DNA of 64,000 bases from positions 24,975,858-25,039,857 of the forward strand of contig NC_073696.1 in assembly GCF_029784165.1 (NCBI RefSeq). Direction: 5' to 3'. The number at the start of each line of letters is the position of its first letter. Positions within the stretch are counted from its first letter, which is position 1. A program made the translations under genes and the position numbers. Below the pieces are notes generated by a model that was not told the DNA's origin, made no database searches, and saw nothing but the letters and a program-made list of their open reading frames with translations. The DNA comes from Wyeomyia smithii (taxonomy: Eukaryota; Arthropoda; Insecta; Diptera; Culicidae). Below are positions 56,272 through 64,000 of the stretch, piece after piece.

Positions 56272-56399
56272 GTGCACACACGGTTGTGTGCCACCACAAT
56301 ACTTAACTTCCTTCGTAATAGCCGCAACCCTCTCTAGAAAAATAGTTTTTCGGGGATAAGGCCATAAATTCCCCAACAATTTTTTTTTTATAAGAAAGT

Positions 56400-56880
56400 G
56401 CTCTTTTTTGAAAATAGGGAAATCCCTTTTTTTAGAACTTATTCTCCAGAAGTGTCCAGCTGACTTTCAAAAATATCAATACTTTTTTGAAGACCGTAAA
56501 GCGCTATGATGCTTGTAGAAAAAGTTGATAACCTCGAACTGATTGAGTATCTGACGAACGGCTCAACATTAAATTTTTCTAACAACACTGCTGCTGCATG
56601 CTACTGTTGCAAACTCACCATGTGATGAGAAACAATTTTGCGTAGAATTAAGTTTGAAGACGGAAATTTTTACTTATAGTATTATTAAGCTGCATTCTAC
56701 GCGAAAATGATTCCCATCACATGGGTGATTTCGCAACAGCTGCACGCTGAAGCAGTGCAGGTAGAAAAATTCAACATGGATCCGTTCGTTAGATATTCAT
56801 AACTTTGAGGTAAATTACTTTTTCTACAAACATTACGGTCTCCAGAAGAATTTTCCCCAGAATTTTTTTTTACAAATATC
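56400..56880. repeat. foldback element, ~0.45 kb
   Basis: Left arm 56460-56648 and right arm 56692-56870 are imperfect reverse complements around a ~43-bp centre. Paired words: tgacgaacggctcaacatta / taacgaacggatccatgttg, aatttttctaacaacactgc / aatttttctacctgcactgc, caccatgtgatgagaaacaa / acccatgtgatgggaatcat, and gcgtagaat / gcgtagaat. The right arm and its flank (to about 57030) are homologous to 6766-7110. Confidence 0.75.
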
Positions 56881-57029
56881 ATGTAACAATATATTTTTAG
56901 GAGTCAACTATACATCTTTAGGGAACTATTTTTGAAAATATGGATTATACCATATAAAATCATAAGGAAACTTAAAATATTGAGCGCAAAATTATAGTTC
57001 CACCGATCGATCTGAAAGTTATAGGACCT

Positions 57030-57886
57030 GTGGGCATCATTCTAGTTCCGGAAATATCGATATTGGGTAATATTCGGTCATTTTCGGTTGTTTTCCGAAA
57101 AAAATGATTGAAATGTGTGGTTCATTTGTACGGGAGATGTAAAACCATCACCACGTTCCTTATACTCTTAAGTCCTCACTTTTCAAATCTGGTTCCATTT
57201 GCTTAATCAGTTCTTTAGTTGTGTAGAAATTTGTGTTTAATTTTCTGCTCCCAAAAACCTGTACAAGTCAAATTGGGTTCCATTTGCTTGATTTTTTCTC
57301 GAGTTATGCAAAAATTTATGTTTTATTGGAATCGGAATCTTCCCTTCCAGATGAGCGAGGGGTATCGAACCACCATAGAAATATTCCTTGGTCCCAAAAA
57401 CCTTCACCTGCCAAATTAGGTTCCAGTTGCTTGTTTAGTTTTCAATCTCAGCCGAAATTTGTTCGGACCCCTTCCACCCTTCCAGAGCTGAAAGGGTTGT
57501 CACATCATCATGGAAACTCGGTTACATTTACTTGATTTGTTCCTGAGTTATGCAGAAATGTGTGTTCATTTTGAATGAGAGCCCTCCCTTCTAGCGGAAG
57601 GAGGGGTGCCAATCTATCACAGATATATATTTGTTGCTCCCGTTAACTATTTGCTTGATTAATTCTCGAGTTATACAGAAATTCGTGCTTCGTTTGTATG
57701 GGAGCCCTCCTTTCTGGAGCGGGGGGATGGTCTCAAGGTATCATAGAAATATTTCTTGATTCTTGAAACATCAACACGCTAAATTTGGGTACATTTGCTT
57801 GATTTGTTCATGAGTTATGCAGAAATTTGTGTTTCGTTTGTATAGGAGCCCTCCCTTCTGGAGCAGCATTTTTATATGTATAGATG
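57030..57886. repeat. composite repeat copy 3: ~145-bp degenerate array and 3' tail
   Basis: At least six diverged units marked by ttccatttgcttgatt / gagttatgcagaaatttgtg at about 57192, 57278, 57420, 57522, 57644 and 57790, interspersed with ccctcccttctggag and attcttgctcccaaa words. It ends gcatttttatatgtatagat as in the other copies. A short piece of the 124-bp unit type (ttccggaaatatcgatattg) lies at its left end. Confidence 0.65.
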
Positions 57887-57902
57887 ACACCTTGTACACG
57901 TA

Positions 57903-58287
57903 CAGGTCGGACTCGATTATATATAGTTTCCGATTTTTTTCACTATATAATCGAATTTTATATATAATCGAATCATAGATTTTTTTTCTTTTTTAAACTA
58001 TTTTTTTTATTTAGGTATTTTCATTTAGGTATTTTTTTTAATTTTAATTTTGAATTTAAAAATAAATGTTCGAAATTTTCAAATTTTTTCTATTTATTTT
58101 CCCTTTCTATTAAGCGTTACGTATTTTATGGTTATTCCCTTACGAAATAACTCTAGATAAGTCAGGTTTGAAATTAGGAAAAACAAATTTCTGCTACTCT
58201 ATATAATCGAGTCTAAAATTCTGTATAATCGAATCATATAATCGAGTCAATATATAATAGAGTCTCTATATAACCGAGTCCGACCTG
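57903..58287. mobile_element. TA-flanked MITE with ATATAATCGA subrepeats
   Basis: A 385-bp element between TA at 57901-57902 and 58288-58289. Ends read CAGGTCGGACTCGATTATAT and, on the other strand, CAGGTCGGACTCGGTTATAT. Subterminal ctatataatcgaatc / tataatcgagtc words recur at both ends. Tc1/mariner-superfamily (pogo-like) non-autonomous element. No coding capacity. Confidence 0.85.
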
Positions 58288-58388
58288 TATTTGAAAATTT
58301 CCGCAGGTTGTAATTTCCTGTAGAGTAATTTTCTTAAAGAGTGTATAGTTTTAACATACATTTTAGTGGCAACATTGTGCTGTAAATC

Positions 58389-58402
58389 ACTACAGCATCA
58401 CT
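58389..58402. repeat. target-site duplication of the Juan-like element, left
   Basis: actacagcatcact here is identical to 62811-62824, immediately after the poly(A). It fixes both ends of the retrotransposon. Confidence 0.92.
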
Positions 58403-58435
58403 CAGTGCGTCTTGAACTGTCCTACAGATCAGACG
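58402..58435 (+). promoter_or_regulatory. internal Inr + DPE promoter of the Juan-like element
   Basis: The element starts in TCAGTG, an initiator with A at 58404 as +1. AGACG at 58431-58435 lies at +28 to +32 and fits the downstream promoter element (RGWYV) at its canonical position. Jockey-type LINEs use such internal TATA-less promoters so that full-length RNA carries its own promoter. Recognition is by motif and spacing. Confidence 0.75.
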
Positions 58436-58603
58436 TTTTTTCGGTTGCTTGTGGACTGGTCTTTGACTGCCTATAGCTTCAAAGTTTGTGTTTTGTCAGT
58501 GTGTCTTTTAAAGACTACCTGAAAGTTATTTCCCATCAGTCTTTCTCAAGACTACCTACTTTTGAATTTAACATTTGTTTTAACTTTTTTCGTATCACCT
58601 GAA

Positions 58604-59925
58604 ATGGCTGGACGGAAAAAGAAACCTCGCATCGCTGCGGGGAGGAAAAGAGAGGCATCTCTTTCTGACACATCGAGTGTCTGTAGTGACAATCCTTTTG
58701 ATATTTTGCCTGAGCAAGAAGCTGGTGAAATGGAAGTTACCAATAATGAGACTATACAAAATATAAAATCTTTAAAAAAGGAGAAAGTTCCACCATTGTG
58801 GTAACTATTTCTTCTGAATTTAATATATTCAAAAAGGAACTTTCAACGTTTGTTTCTGACGTTAAAGTTACCTATCAAATTGGCCGTAGAGGTGAATGCC
58901 GCTTATTAGCCGACTCAGTAAAGGGTCGTGATCGTCTTGTTCAGTATTTAACTGACAAGATGTACAAATTTTTTACATATGACACCAAGAACGCCAAGCC
59001 GTTCAAGGTTGTCTTGAAAGGTCTCACCAACGATCAAACCGTTGATGAGATCAAACTTACTTTAACAGAATTACTTGGCATAGCCCCTACCCAAGTAATT
59101 CTAATGAAACAAAAATCACGAGGCGAAAACAGTCAGAGAACTGGAATTTCCCTTGTTAATTATTTAATTCATTTTAACCGCAATGAGGTTAACAACTTAA
59201 AATTTTTTGAAAAAGCACATGCTTTGTATAATGTGCGTGTAAAGTGGGAAACTTATAGGAAGTATGGCGGAGGTGAAAAGCATATCACCCAATGCCGTAC
59301 TTGCCAACGTTATGGCCATGGTTCCAAATTCTGTAACATGGACCAAAAATATCTTAATTGTGGAGACTCTTCTCACAAAAAGGACACATGTCCTGTGAAA
59401 GAGAGTAAAAATTTTCGCTGTGCGAATTGTAACGGCAACCATATGTCAAATTTTTATCAATGCCCAGTCCGTTTAGCAATTGTTAAGGCAAGGCAAGGTA
59501 AACAAAATTCAATTTCTCAATTAAAACCAACTTCAAAACAAAATTCTCCAAGCGTACCAGTGACGCATAGTTTACCTACTCCTTTGCATACCCGTTTAAC
59601 TTATGCACAGGTTACAGGTAGTTCGAACATTATACCGCCTAGTGTTGGTAGTTCGAAAATGACCGTTAATATGGGTAAGCAAAACACGCTAGAAAATAAT
59701 TGTACACCTATCACTCCAGCTAATATTGCTACCGAAAATATTTTTTCTAATGTCAACTGCCTGGGGCCTATTACGGCAGGTAAACTTTCTTTTTTGCAAC
59801 AGGCAATGTTCGATCTTATGAACGCCATGTTGCAGGCAAAATCAATGTTTGAAGCCATTCAAATAGGCACAAATTTTACTATTAAAATTGTTTCTAATTT
59901 AAAATTTAGCAATGATTTTAAATAA
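58604..59925 (+). pseudogene. ORF1 (gag-like nucleic-acid-binding protein), frameshifted
   Basis: The start MAGRKKKPRI at 58604 is favoured over the upstream non-ATG extension. The first frame stops at 58804 (ends VPPLW). The protein continues in another frame from about 58795 (VTISSEFNIFKKEL), which indicates a one-base loss near 58790. The second part has a PRE-C2HC-like segment (about residues 71-108 of the 375-codon frame beginning at 58798) and three zinc knuckles. Knuckle 1 is C166/C169/H174/C179. Knuckle 2 has C188/H193/C198 but tyrosine at 185 where the first cysteine is expected. Knuckle 3 is C208/C211/H215/C222. Role in the family: RNA binding in the retrotransposition particle. Probably inactive. 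Confidence 0.85.
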
Positions 59926-62572
59926 AACAATTAAAATATTAAATTGGAATGCTCGCTCATTGAAGGCCAATGAGAATGAGCTTTTTAATTTTTTAACAGT
60001 AAATAATGTGCATATTGCAATTATTACTGAAACATTTTTGAAACCTAACATAAAATTAAAATATGATCCCAATTACGTGGTTCATAGATATGATAGGATT
60101 CAGGGTTCCGGCGGTGGAGTTGCAATTGTTATTCATCGCCGAATCAAACATCGTGCTCTTCCCCATCTTGAGACGAAAGTTATTGAAACTTTGGGAATTA
60201 AAGTTCAAACTGAACTTGGGATTTTATTTATTGCCGCAGCATATTTACCATTTCAATGCACACGCGAGCTCAAAAATTATTTTAAAGGTGATTTACAAAA
60301 ACTCACCAGAAATCGTTCGAAATTTTTCATAATCGGCGATTTTAACGCTAAACATCGTTCATGGAATAATTCTCAAAGTAATTCCAATGGCAAAATTTTA
60401 TTCAATGATTGTTCTTCAGGATACTATTCTATTTTGTCTCCGAATAGTCCTACATGCTTTTCTTCTGTAAGAAACCCTTCAACAATTGATTTGGTGCTGA
60501 CAGATCAAAGTCATGTATGTAGTGATTTGATCACACATGCTGACTTTGATTCTGACCATCTTCCAATAACTTTTTCTTTATCACATGAATCAGTTTTAAA
60601 CCCTATGAGCTCTGTTTTTAATTATAACAAAGCTAATTGGGAAAGATACAAAAATTATATTGAGAGAAATTTCAATAATGAGCTTGATTTGCAAAACGAA
60701 GTGAATATTGATTCCGCTTTGGAAGCATTAAAATGTGCAATTGTTGATGCCAGGAATTATTCTGTTCCAAAGGCTCAAGTGAAATTTGATTCACCAATAA
60801 TTGACGAAAATCTTCAACTTCTAATTCGTTTGAAAAATGTCCGCAGACGTCAATATCAACGTTCTCGTGACCCTGTTTTTAAAACTATTTATAAAGATTT
60901 ACAGAAAGAGATTAAACATAGATTTACTCTTCTGAGAAATCAAAATTTTGAGACTAAAGTTGAAAAATTGAAACCATATTCAAAACCATTTTGGAAGCTG
61001 TCGAAGATTCTTAAGAAACCTTCAAAGCCTATTCCAGTTTTAAAAGATGGTGAACGTTTTCTTGTATCCAATGAACAAAAGGCTCAAAGACTTGCTCAGC
61101 AGTTTGAGAGTGTTCATAACTCAAATTTGAATTTTGTGAGTCCAATTGAAAATGAAGTCACACGTCAATTTGATTTAATTTCTTCCCAGAATTTTTTACC
61201 TGCAGAAATAATTGAAACTAACTTGAATGAGATTAAATCAATTATTAAAAATTTCAAAAATATGAAAGCACCTGGTGACGATGGAATCTTTAATATACTA
61301 ATCAAACATCTCCCTGAGAGCACAATGGATTTTTTAGTGAAAATTTTCAATTGCTGCTTCAAAATTGCATATTTTCCCAAATTATGGAAAAATGCAAAAA
61401 TTACTCCCATTTTAAAACCGGATAAGAACCCAGCTGAAGTTTCAAGTTATCGACCAATCAGTTTGCTTTCTTCAATAAGTAAACTGTTTGAGAGAGTTAT
61501 TCTTAACAGAATGATGTCACACATCAACGAAAATTCAATTTTTGCAAATGAACAGTTTGGATTTCGCCATGGGCATTCCACAACTCATCAATTGCTCAGA
61601 GTTACTAATATGATACGAGCTAACAAATCTGAAGGTTATTCCACTGGAGCTGCTCTTTTAGACATAGAAAAAGCATTCGACAGTGTTTGGCATAAAGGTT
61701 TGATTGCGAAATTGCAAACTTTTAATTTTCCAATTTTCCTACTCAAAATTTTAAAAAATTATCTTACTGATCGAACTCTGCAGGTTGTCTATCAGAATTC
61801 AAAATCTGATAGATTTCCTGTCAGAGCAGGTGTGCCTCAAGGTTCAGTCTTGGGTCCAGTCCTGTACAACATATTCACTTCAGATCTTCCTGATTTGCCT
61901 CCAGGATGCACAAAGTCATTGTTCTGCGATGACACAAGCATTTCCGTAAAAGGAAAAAGTCTTCGTGTCATATGCAGTCGATTGCAGAAAAGTTTAGATA
62001 TTTTTTCTTCCTACTTGCAAAAGTGGAAAATCTCTCCCAATGCTTCTAAAACTCAAATGATAATTTTTCCGCATAAGCCTAGGGCTTCTTTCCTCAAGCC
62101 AAACAATAATCACGTTGTCAAGATGAATGGGGTTATTTTAAGTTGGTCCGACAAGGTTAAGTACTTGGGACTAATTTATGATAAAAAACTTATTTTCAAA
62201 GAGCACATTGAGAGTATACAAGCCAAGTGCATCAAATATACGAGATGTTTATATCCTCTCATTAACAGGAATTCTAAACTTTGTTTAAAGAACAAACTTT
62301 TGATTTACAAACAAATTTTTAGACCAACAATGCTTTATGCTGTACCGATCTGGTCAAGTTGCTGTTCAACAAGGAAGAAAACGCTCCAAAGGATTCAGAA
62401 TAAAATTCTGAAAATGATTTTGAAGCGTCCTCCTTGGTTTGGTACACTCGAATTACATAGACTTACTGGTGTTGAACCATTAGAAGCTATGTCAAATAAA
62501 ATTATTAACAATTTTCGACAAAAATCGTTGCAATCCTCAATTGCTACGATAAGCTCTCTTTATAGCCAATAA
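59912..62572 (+). CDS. ORF2: AP-endonuclease and reverse transcriptase of the Juan-like element
   Basis: An uninterrupted 886-codon frame. The N-terminal apurinic-type endonuclease (residues about 1-225) has LNWNARSL, catalytic E40 (ITETFLK), GDFNAKH (D143, N145) and SDHLPI (D215, H216). The reverse transcriptase (about 440-740) has APGDDGI, YRPISLLSSISKLFE, LLDIEKAFDSVWH, GVPQGSVLGPVLYNIFTSDL and the catalytic FCDD at 671-674. The C-terminal tail includes RIQNKILKMILKRPPWFG. No RNase H, as expected for Jockey. The ATG overlaps the ORF1 stop by 14 nt. All catalytic residues appear present. Cys at FCDD differs from the common FADD; whether the family normally has it I cannot say. Confidence 0.95.
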   Translation: MILNKTIKILNWNARSLKANENELFNFLTVNNVHIAIITETFLKPNIKLKYDPNYVVHRYDRIQGSGGGVAIVIHRRIKHRALPHLETKVIETLGIKVQTELGILFIAAAYLPFQCTRELKNYFKGDLQKLTRNRSKFFIIGDFNAKHRSWNNSQSNSNGKILFNDCSSGYYSILSPNSPTCFSSVRNPSTIDLVLTDQSHVCSDLITHADFDSDHLPITFSLSHESVLNPMSSVFNYNKANWERYKNYIERNFNNELDLQNEVNIDSALEALKCAIVDARNYSVPKAQVKFDSPIIDENLQLLIRLKNVRRRQYQRSRDPVFKTIYKDLQKEIKHRFTLLRNQNFETKVEKLKPYSKPFWKLSKILKKPSKPIPVLKDGERFLVSNEQKAQRLAQQFESVHNSNLNFVSPIENEVTRQFDLISSQNFLPAEIIETNLNEIKSIIKNFKNMKAPGDDGIFNILIKHLPESTMDFLVKIFNCCFKIAYFPKLWKNAKITPILKPDKNPAEVSSYRPISLLSSISKLFERVILNRMMSHINENSIFANEQFGFRHGHSTTHQLLRVTNMIRANKSEGYSTGAALLDIEKAFDSVWHKGLIAKLQTFNFPIFLLKILKNYLTDRTLQVVYQNSKSDRFPVRAGVPQGSVLGPVLYNIFTSDLPDLPPGCTKSLFCDDTSISVKGKSLRVICSRLQKSLDIFSSYLQKWKISPNASKTQMIIFPHKPRASFLKPNNNHVVKMNGVILSWSDKVKYLGLIYDKKLIFKEHIESIQAKCIKYTRCLYPLINRNSKLCLKNKLLIYKQIFRPTMLYAVPIWSSCCSTRKKTLQRIQNKILKMILKRPPWFGTLELHRLTGVEPLEAMSNKIINNFRQKSLQSSIATISSLYSQ

Positions 62573-62810
62573 GTTAGCAATTAAGTTAGTTGTAAGTTTA
62601 CTTCCCCTTTTCTGACAAGTAGGTTTAAATCCCTACGAATGATAAGTCCTAATTGCGAAAGCAAACAAATCCTAACAATTAAAATTACAAATTTCTAACA
62701 GTGTTGAGAAGTCACCATTTGTGATTGGACACACATACTCATTATTTACTAATATTTATCATAAATACTTAAGCTACTAACAAATCCCCCCTTAAAAAAA
62801 AAAAAAAAAA

Positions 62811-62824
62811 ACTACAGCATCACT
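62811..62824. repeat. target-site duplication of the Juan-like element, right
   Basis: actacagcatcact directly follows the poly(A) tract and is identical to 58389-58402. Confidence 0.92.
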
Positions 62825-63140
62825 GGCTCAGATACCGAAAAATTACACAGGTGTGGTCCTGAAGCTCAAACTAGAAAAAAATGAAAGATTCTTGGCCATT
62901 CCTGTGAATTTTGGTGCCTCCAGCCACTAACATTTTTTCAGATGAGATTTGAATTAGTTTTCTCGTTAACATAACGTCAAAGCGACGAACCCGGCGAGCA
63001 GTTATTTTGCGAACTTTCACGTGAGTTGATGCGTTTTGGGAGGGGGCACCAAAATTCACAGGAATGGTTCAAAAGCTATAATCTTTCAAGGGAAGCTACT
63101 TCGAGCTTTGGGACAGCAATTTCCGCTTTTGTAAACCAGT
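62825..63140. repeat. dispersed repeat with internal inverted pair, related to 46100-46400
   Basis: cattcctgtgaattttggtg (left arm 62897-62921) and its reverse complement at 63042-63066 pair over 25 bp with one mismatch. Between them gtcaaagcgacgaacccggc is shared with 46262, and ccagtgttatc at about 63132 with 46397. The Juan-like element inserted at the left border of this repeat. Confidence 0.55.
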
Positions 63141-63899
63141 GTTATCTATAAAGAGCTAACTTTCTGTGTGCATCCTTTTCCGAGATGATTTAAGTTTAAA
63201 ATTTCAATTTGTACTCCGAGCTTGCGTTAAACAAAGTTCAACTTTCTTTTCAACCTAAAATTTCGTGTTATTTTTAGTATTTTTTGCCAATTACGCTTGA
63301 CAATTTCTAAAGATTTCTGAGCGACAATTTTTTTAATGCACGTTCACGCCCCTTCAAAAACTTTATCTTCAGTCTGAAATATGTATCTAATCGTGTAAAT
63401 AATTTAGTTTACTAATCCAAAAATCACAAGGGTTGTATACAAAGCCACAACCGCAAGGTTGACGTAGAACTACATAAGGTTGTTTGTTACATTACTTGTA
63501 CTGAATATGTTTTAATTTTTTTTGCAAAATAGGAATTGAAGTACTACCGAATGTCAGTTTGCCCATACATCACTGAACAGGAATGGAACAAACACTATAC
63601 AACGCAAACAAGTTTCTTGCATATTAAGGATTGACAAATTTTAAAGTTTAATCAATGAATCCGAAAACTTAATTATGAGTTAAATTTATAAATCCGATAA
63701 CCCGATCTTGACAATTTTAGAGGTTTGATTATGCAAATAAAAAAAGCTGTAGGCTGTTTCATATTACTTAAGGAGAAGATAATTCAGTACGTTCTGAAGC
63801 ATGGAGATGAAGCCAAATTTATGAAGTGTAATAATTGAAAGAGAAAATAGCAACTCTTCAATTAGGCATCAAATTTATCCTGATAAGGGCAATTTGCTG
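63141..63899. other. AT-rich intronic sequence, nothing identified
   Basis: No exon signals, terminal repeats or coding remnants recognised. Confidence 0.4.
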
Positions 63900-64000
63900 T
63901 TCAATCCTCGAGCTGGCGCTGCCACTATCGATGCTGATACCCGCTGTAACTGCTGCTGATATCCGCTGCCATTGCTATCCGCTGCACTGCTGCTGCTGGT
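63900..64000. other. CTG/CAG-rich patch at the right edge
   Basis: Imperfect gctgctgct / atccgctg units. On the minus strand one frame reads TSSSSAADSNGSGYQQQLQR and is open from the edge to about 63875, which could be the end of an exon truncated by the window. It cannot be the exon directly joining SRPGRPPKR, because the expected split serine codon and preceding DACH-box residues are absent. Equally likely simple sequence. Confidence 0.25.

Larger units (their letters stand above)
58403..62810 (+). mobile_element. full-length Juan-like (Jockey clade) non-LTR retrotransposon
   Basis: A 4.4-kb element with a ~200-bp 5' UTR, ORF1, ORF2 overlapping it by 14 nt, a ~220-bp 3' UTR and a poly(A) of about 17 at 62794-62810. 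It is flanked by the 14-bp duplication actacagcatcact. Architecture and ORF2 sequence match the Juan family of mosquitoes as I know it. It lies antisense to dac in an intron. A second, 5'-truncated and diverged copy is at 42360-44690. Confidence 0.92.

Noticed and set aside
63900..64000. dac DACH-box exon end at the right edge
   Set aside because: The exon joining SRPGRPPKR should end with DACH-box residues and a split serine codon before GT; none of this is present, and the patch is CAG-type simple sequence.

Overview
The window is insect nuclear DNA, AT-rich and packed with transposons, with large introns that hold about 60 kb of non-coding sequence. A Juan-like Jockey-clade retrotransposon (the family was described from Aedes and Culex), mariner relics, hAT- and piggyBac-type short elements and very long introns suggest a mosquito, most likely a culicine. 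That host assignment is inference. No bacterial features, CRISPR arrays or operons are present.

Host gene. The only host gene I can support is dachshund (dac), a Ski/Sno/Dac-family transcriptional cofactor, on the minus strand. Eight exons were resolved by splice sites and reading phase: 34425-34579, 25272-25482, 25091-25200, 24821-25015, 24394-24654, 5662-5745, 5162-5308 and 4717-5100. They add up to 1,547 nt in one continuous frame. They encode the SRPGRPPKR segment that follows the DACH box, an acidic Ser/Pro-rich linker, the complete C-terminal DD2 coiled coil, an Arg/Glu/Asp-repeat region and a conserved-looking FWQNYS motif. The DACH-box exon lies beyond the right edge and the terminal exon probably beyond the left edge. 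Everything else sits in dac introns.

Layout. 1-4716: downstream intron, including a GC-richer single-copy island at 2741-4560. 4717-5745: three exons. 5746-24393: an 18.6-kb intron that splits DD2. It holds a foldback repeat, TA-flanked and TTAA-flanked miniature elements, a mariner relic interrupted by a composite repeat, degenerate minisatellites, a ~120-bp satellite and a fossil LINE with a second LINE inside it. 24394-25482: four clustered exons. 25483-34424: an 8.9-kb intron dominated by about 5 kb of degenerate TTTTCTGAC minisatellite, interrupted by a mariner relic and a promoter-like tandem repeat. 34425-34579: one exon. 34580-64000: an intron of at least 29 kb. It holds a RNase H LINE tail with an 11-bp target duplication, a three-level nested insertion at 42360-44690, a hAT-like element containing a complete SINE, a second hAT-like element containing a TTAA hairpin MITE, and a full-length 4.4-kb Juan-like element at 58403-62810 inserted antisense to dac.

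Between the repeats are GC-richer islands without transposon signatures (2741-4560, 11960-12700, 13560-14470, 25900-26900, 34740-36440, 49600-53830). Because dac is a developmental regulator these are the natural places to look for intronic enhancers; that is inference. I see no clearly new protein-coding system. The most notable material is nested and foldback transposon structure with exact boundaries, a precisely spaced Inr/DPE promoter, and several dispersed satellite families.
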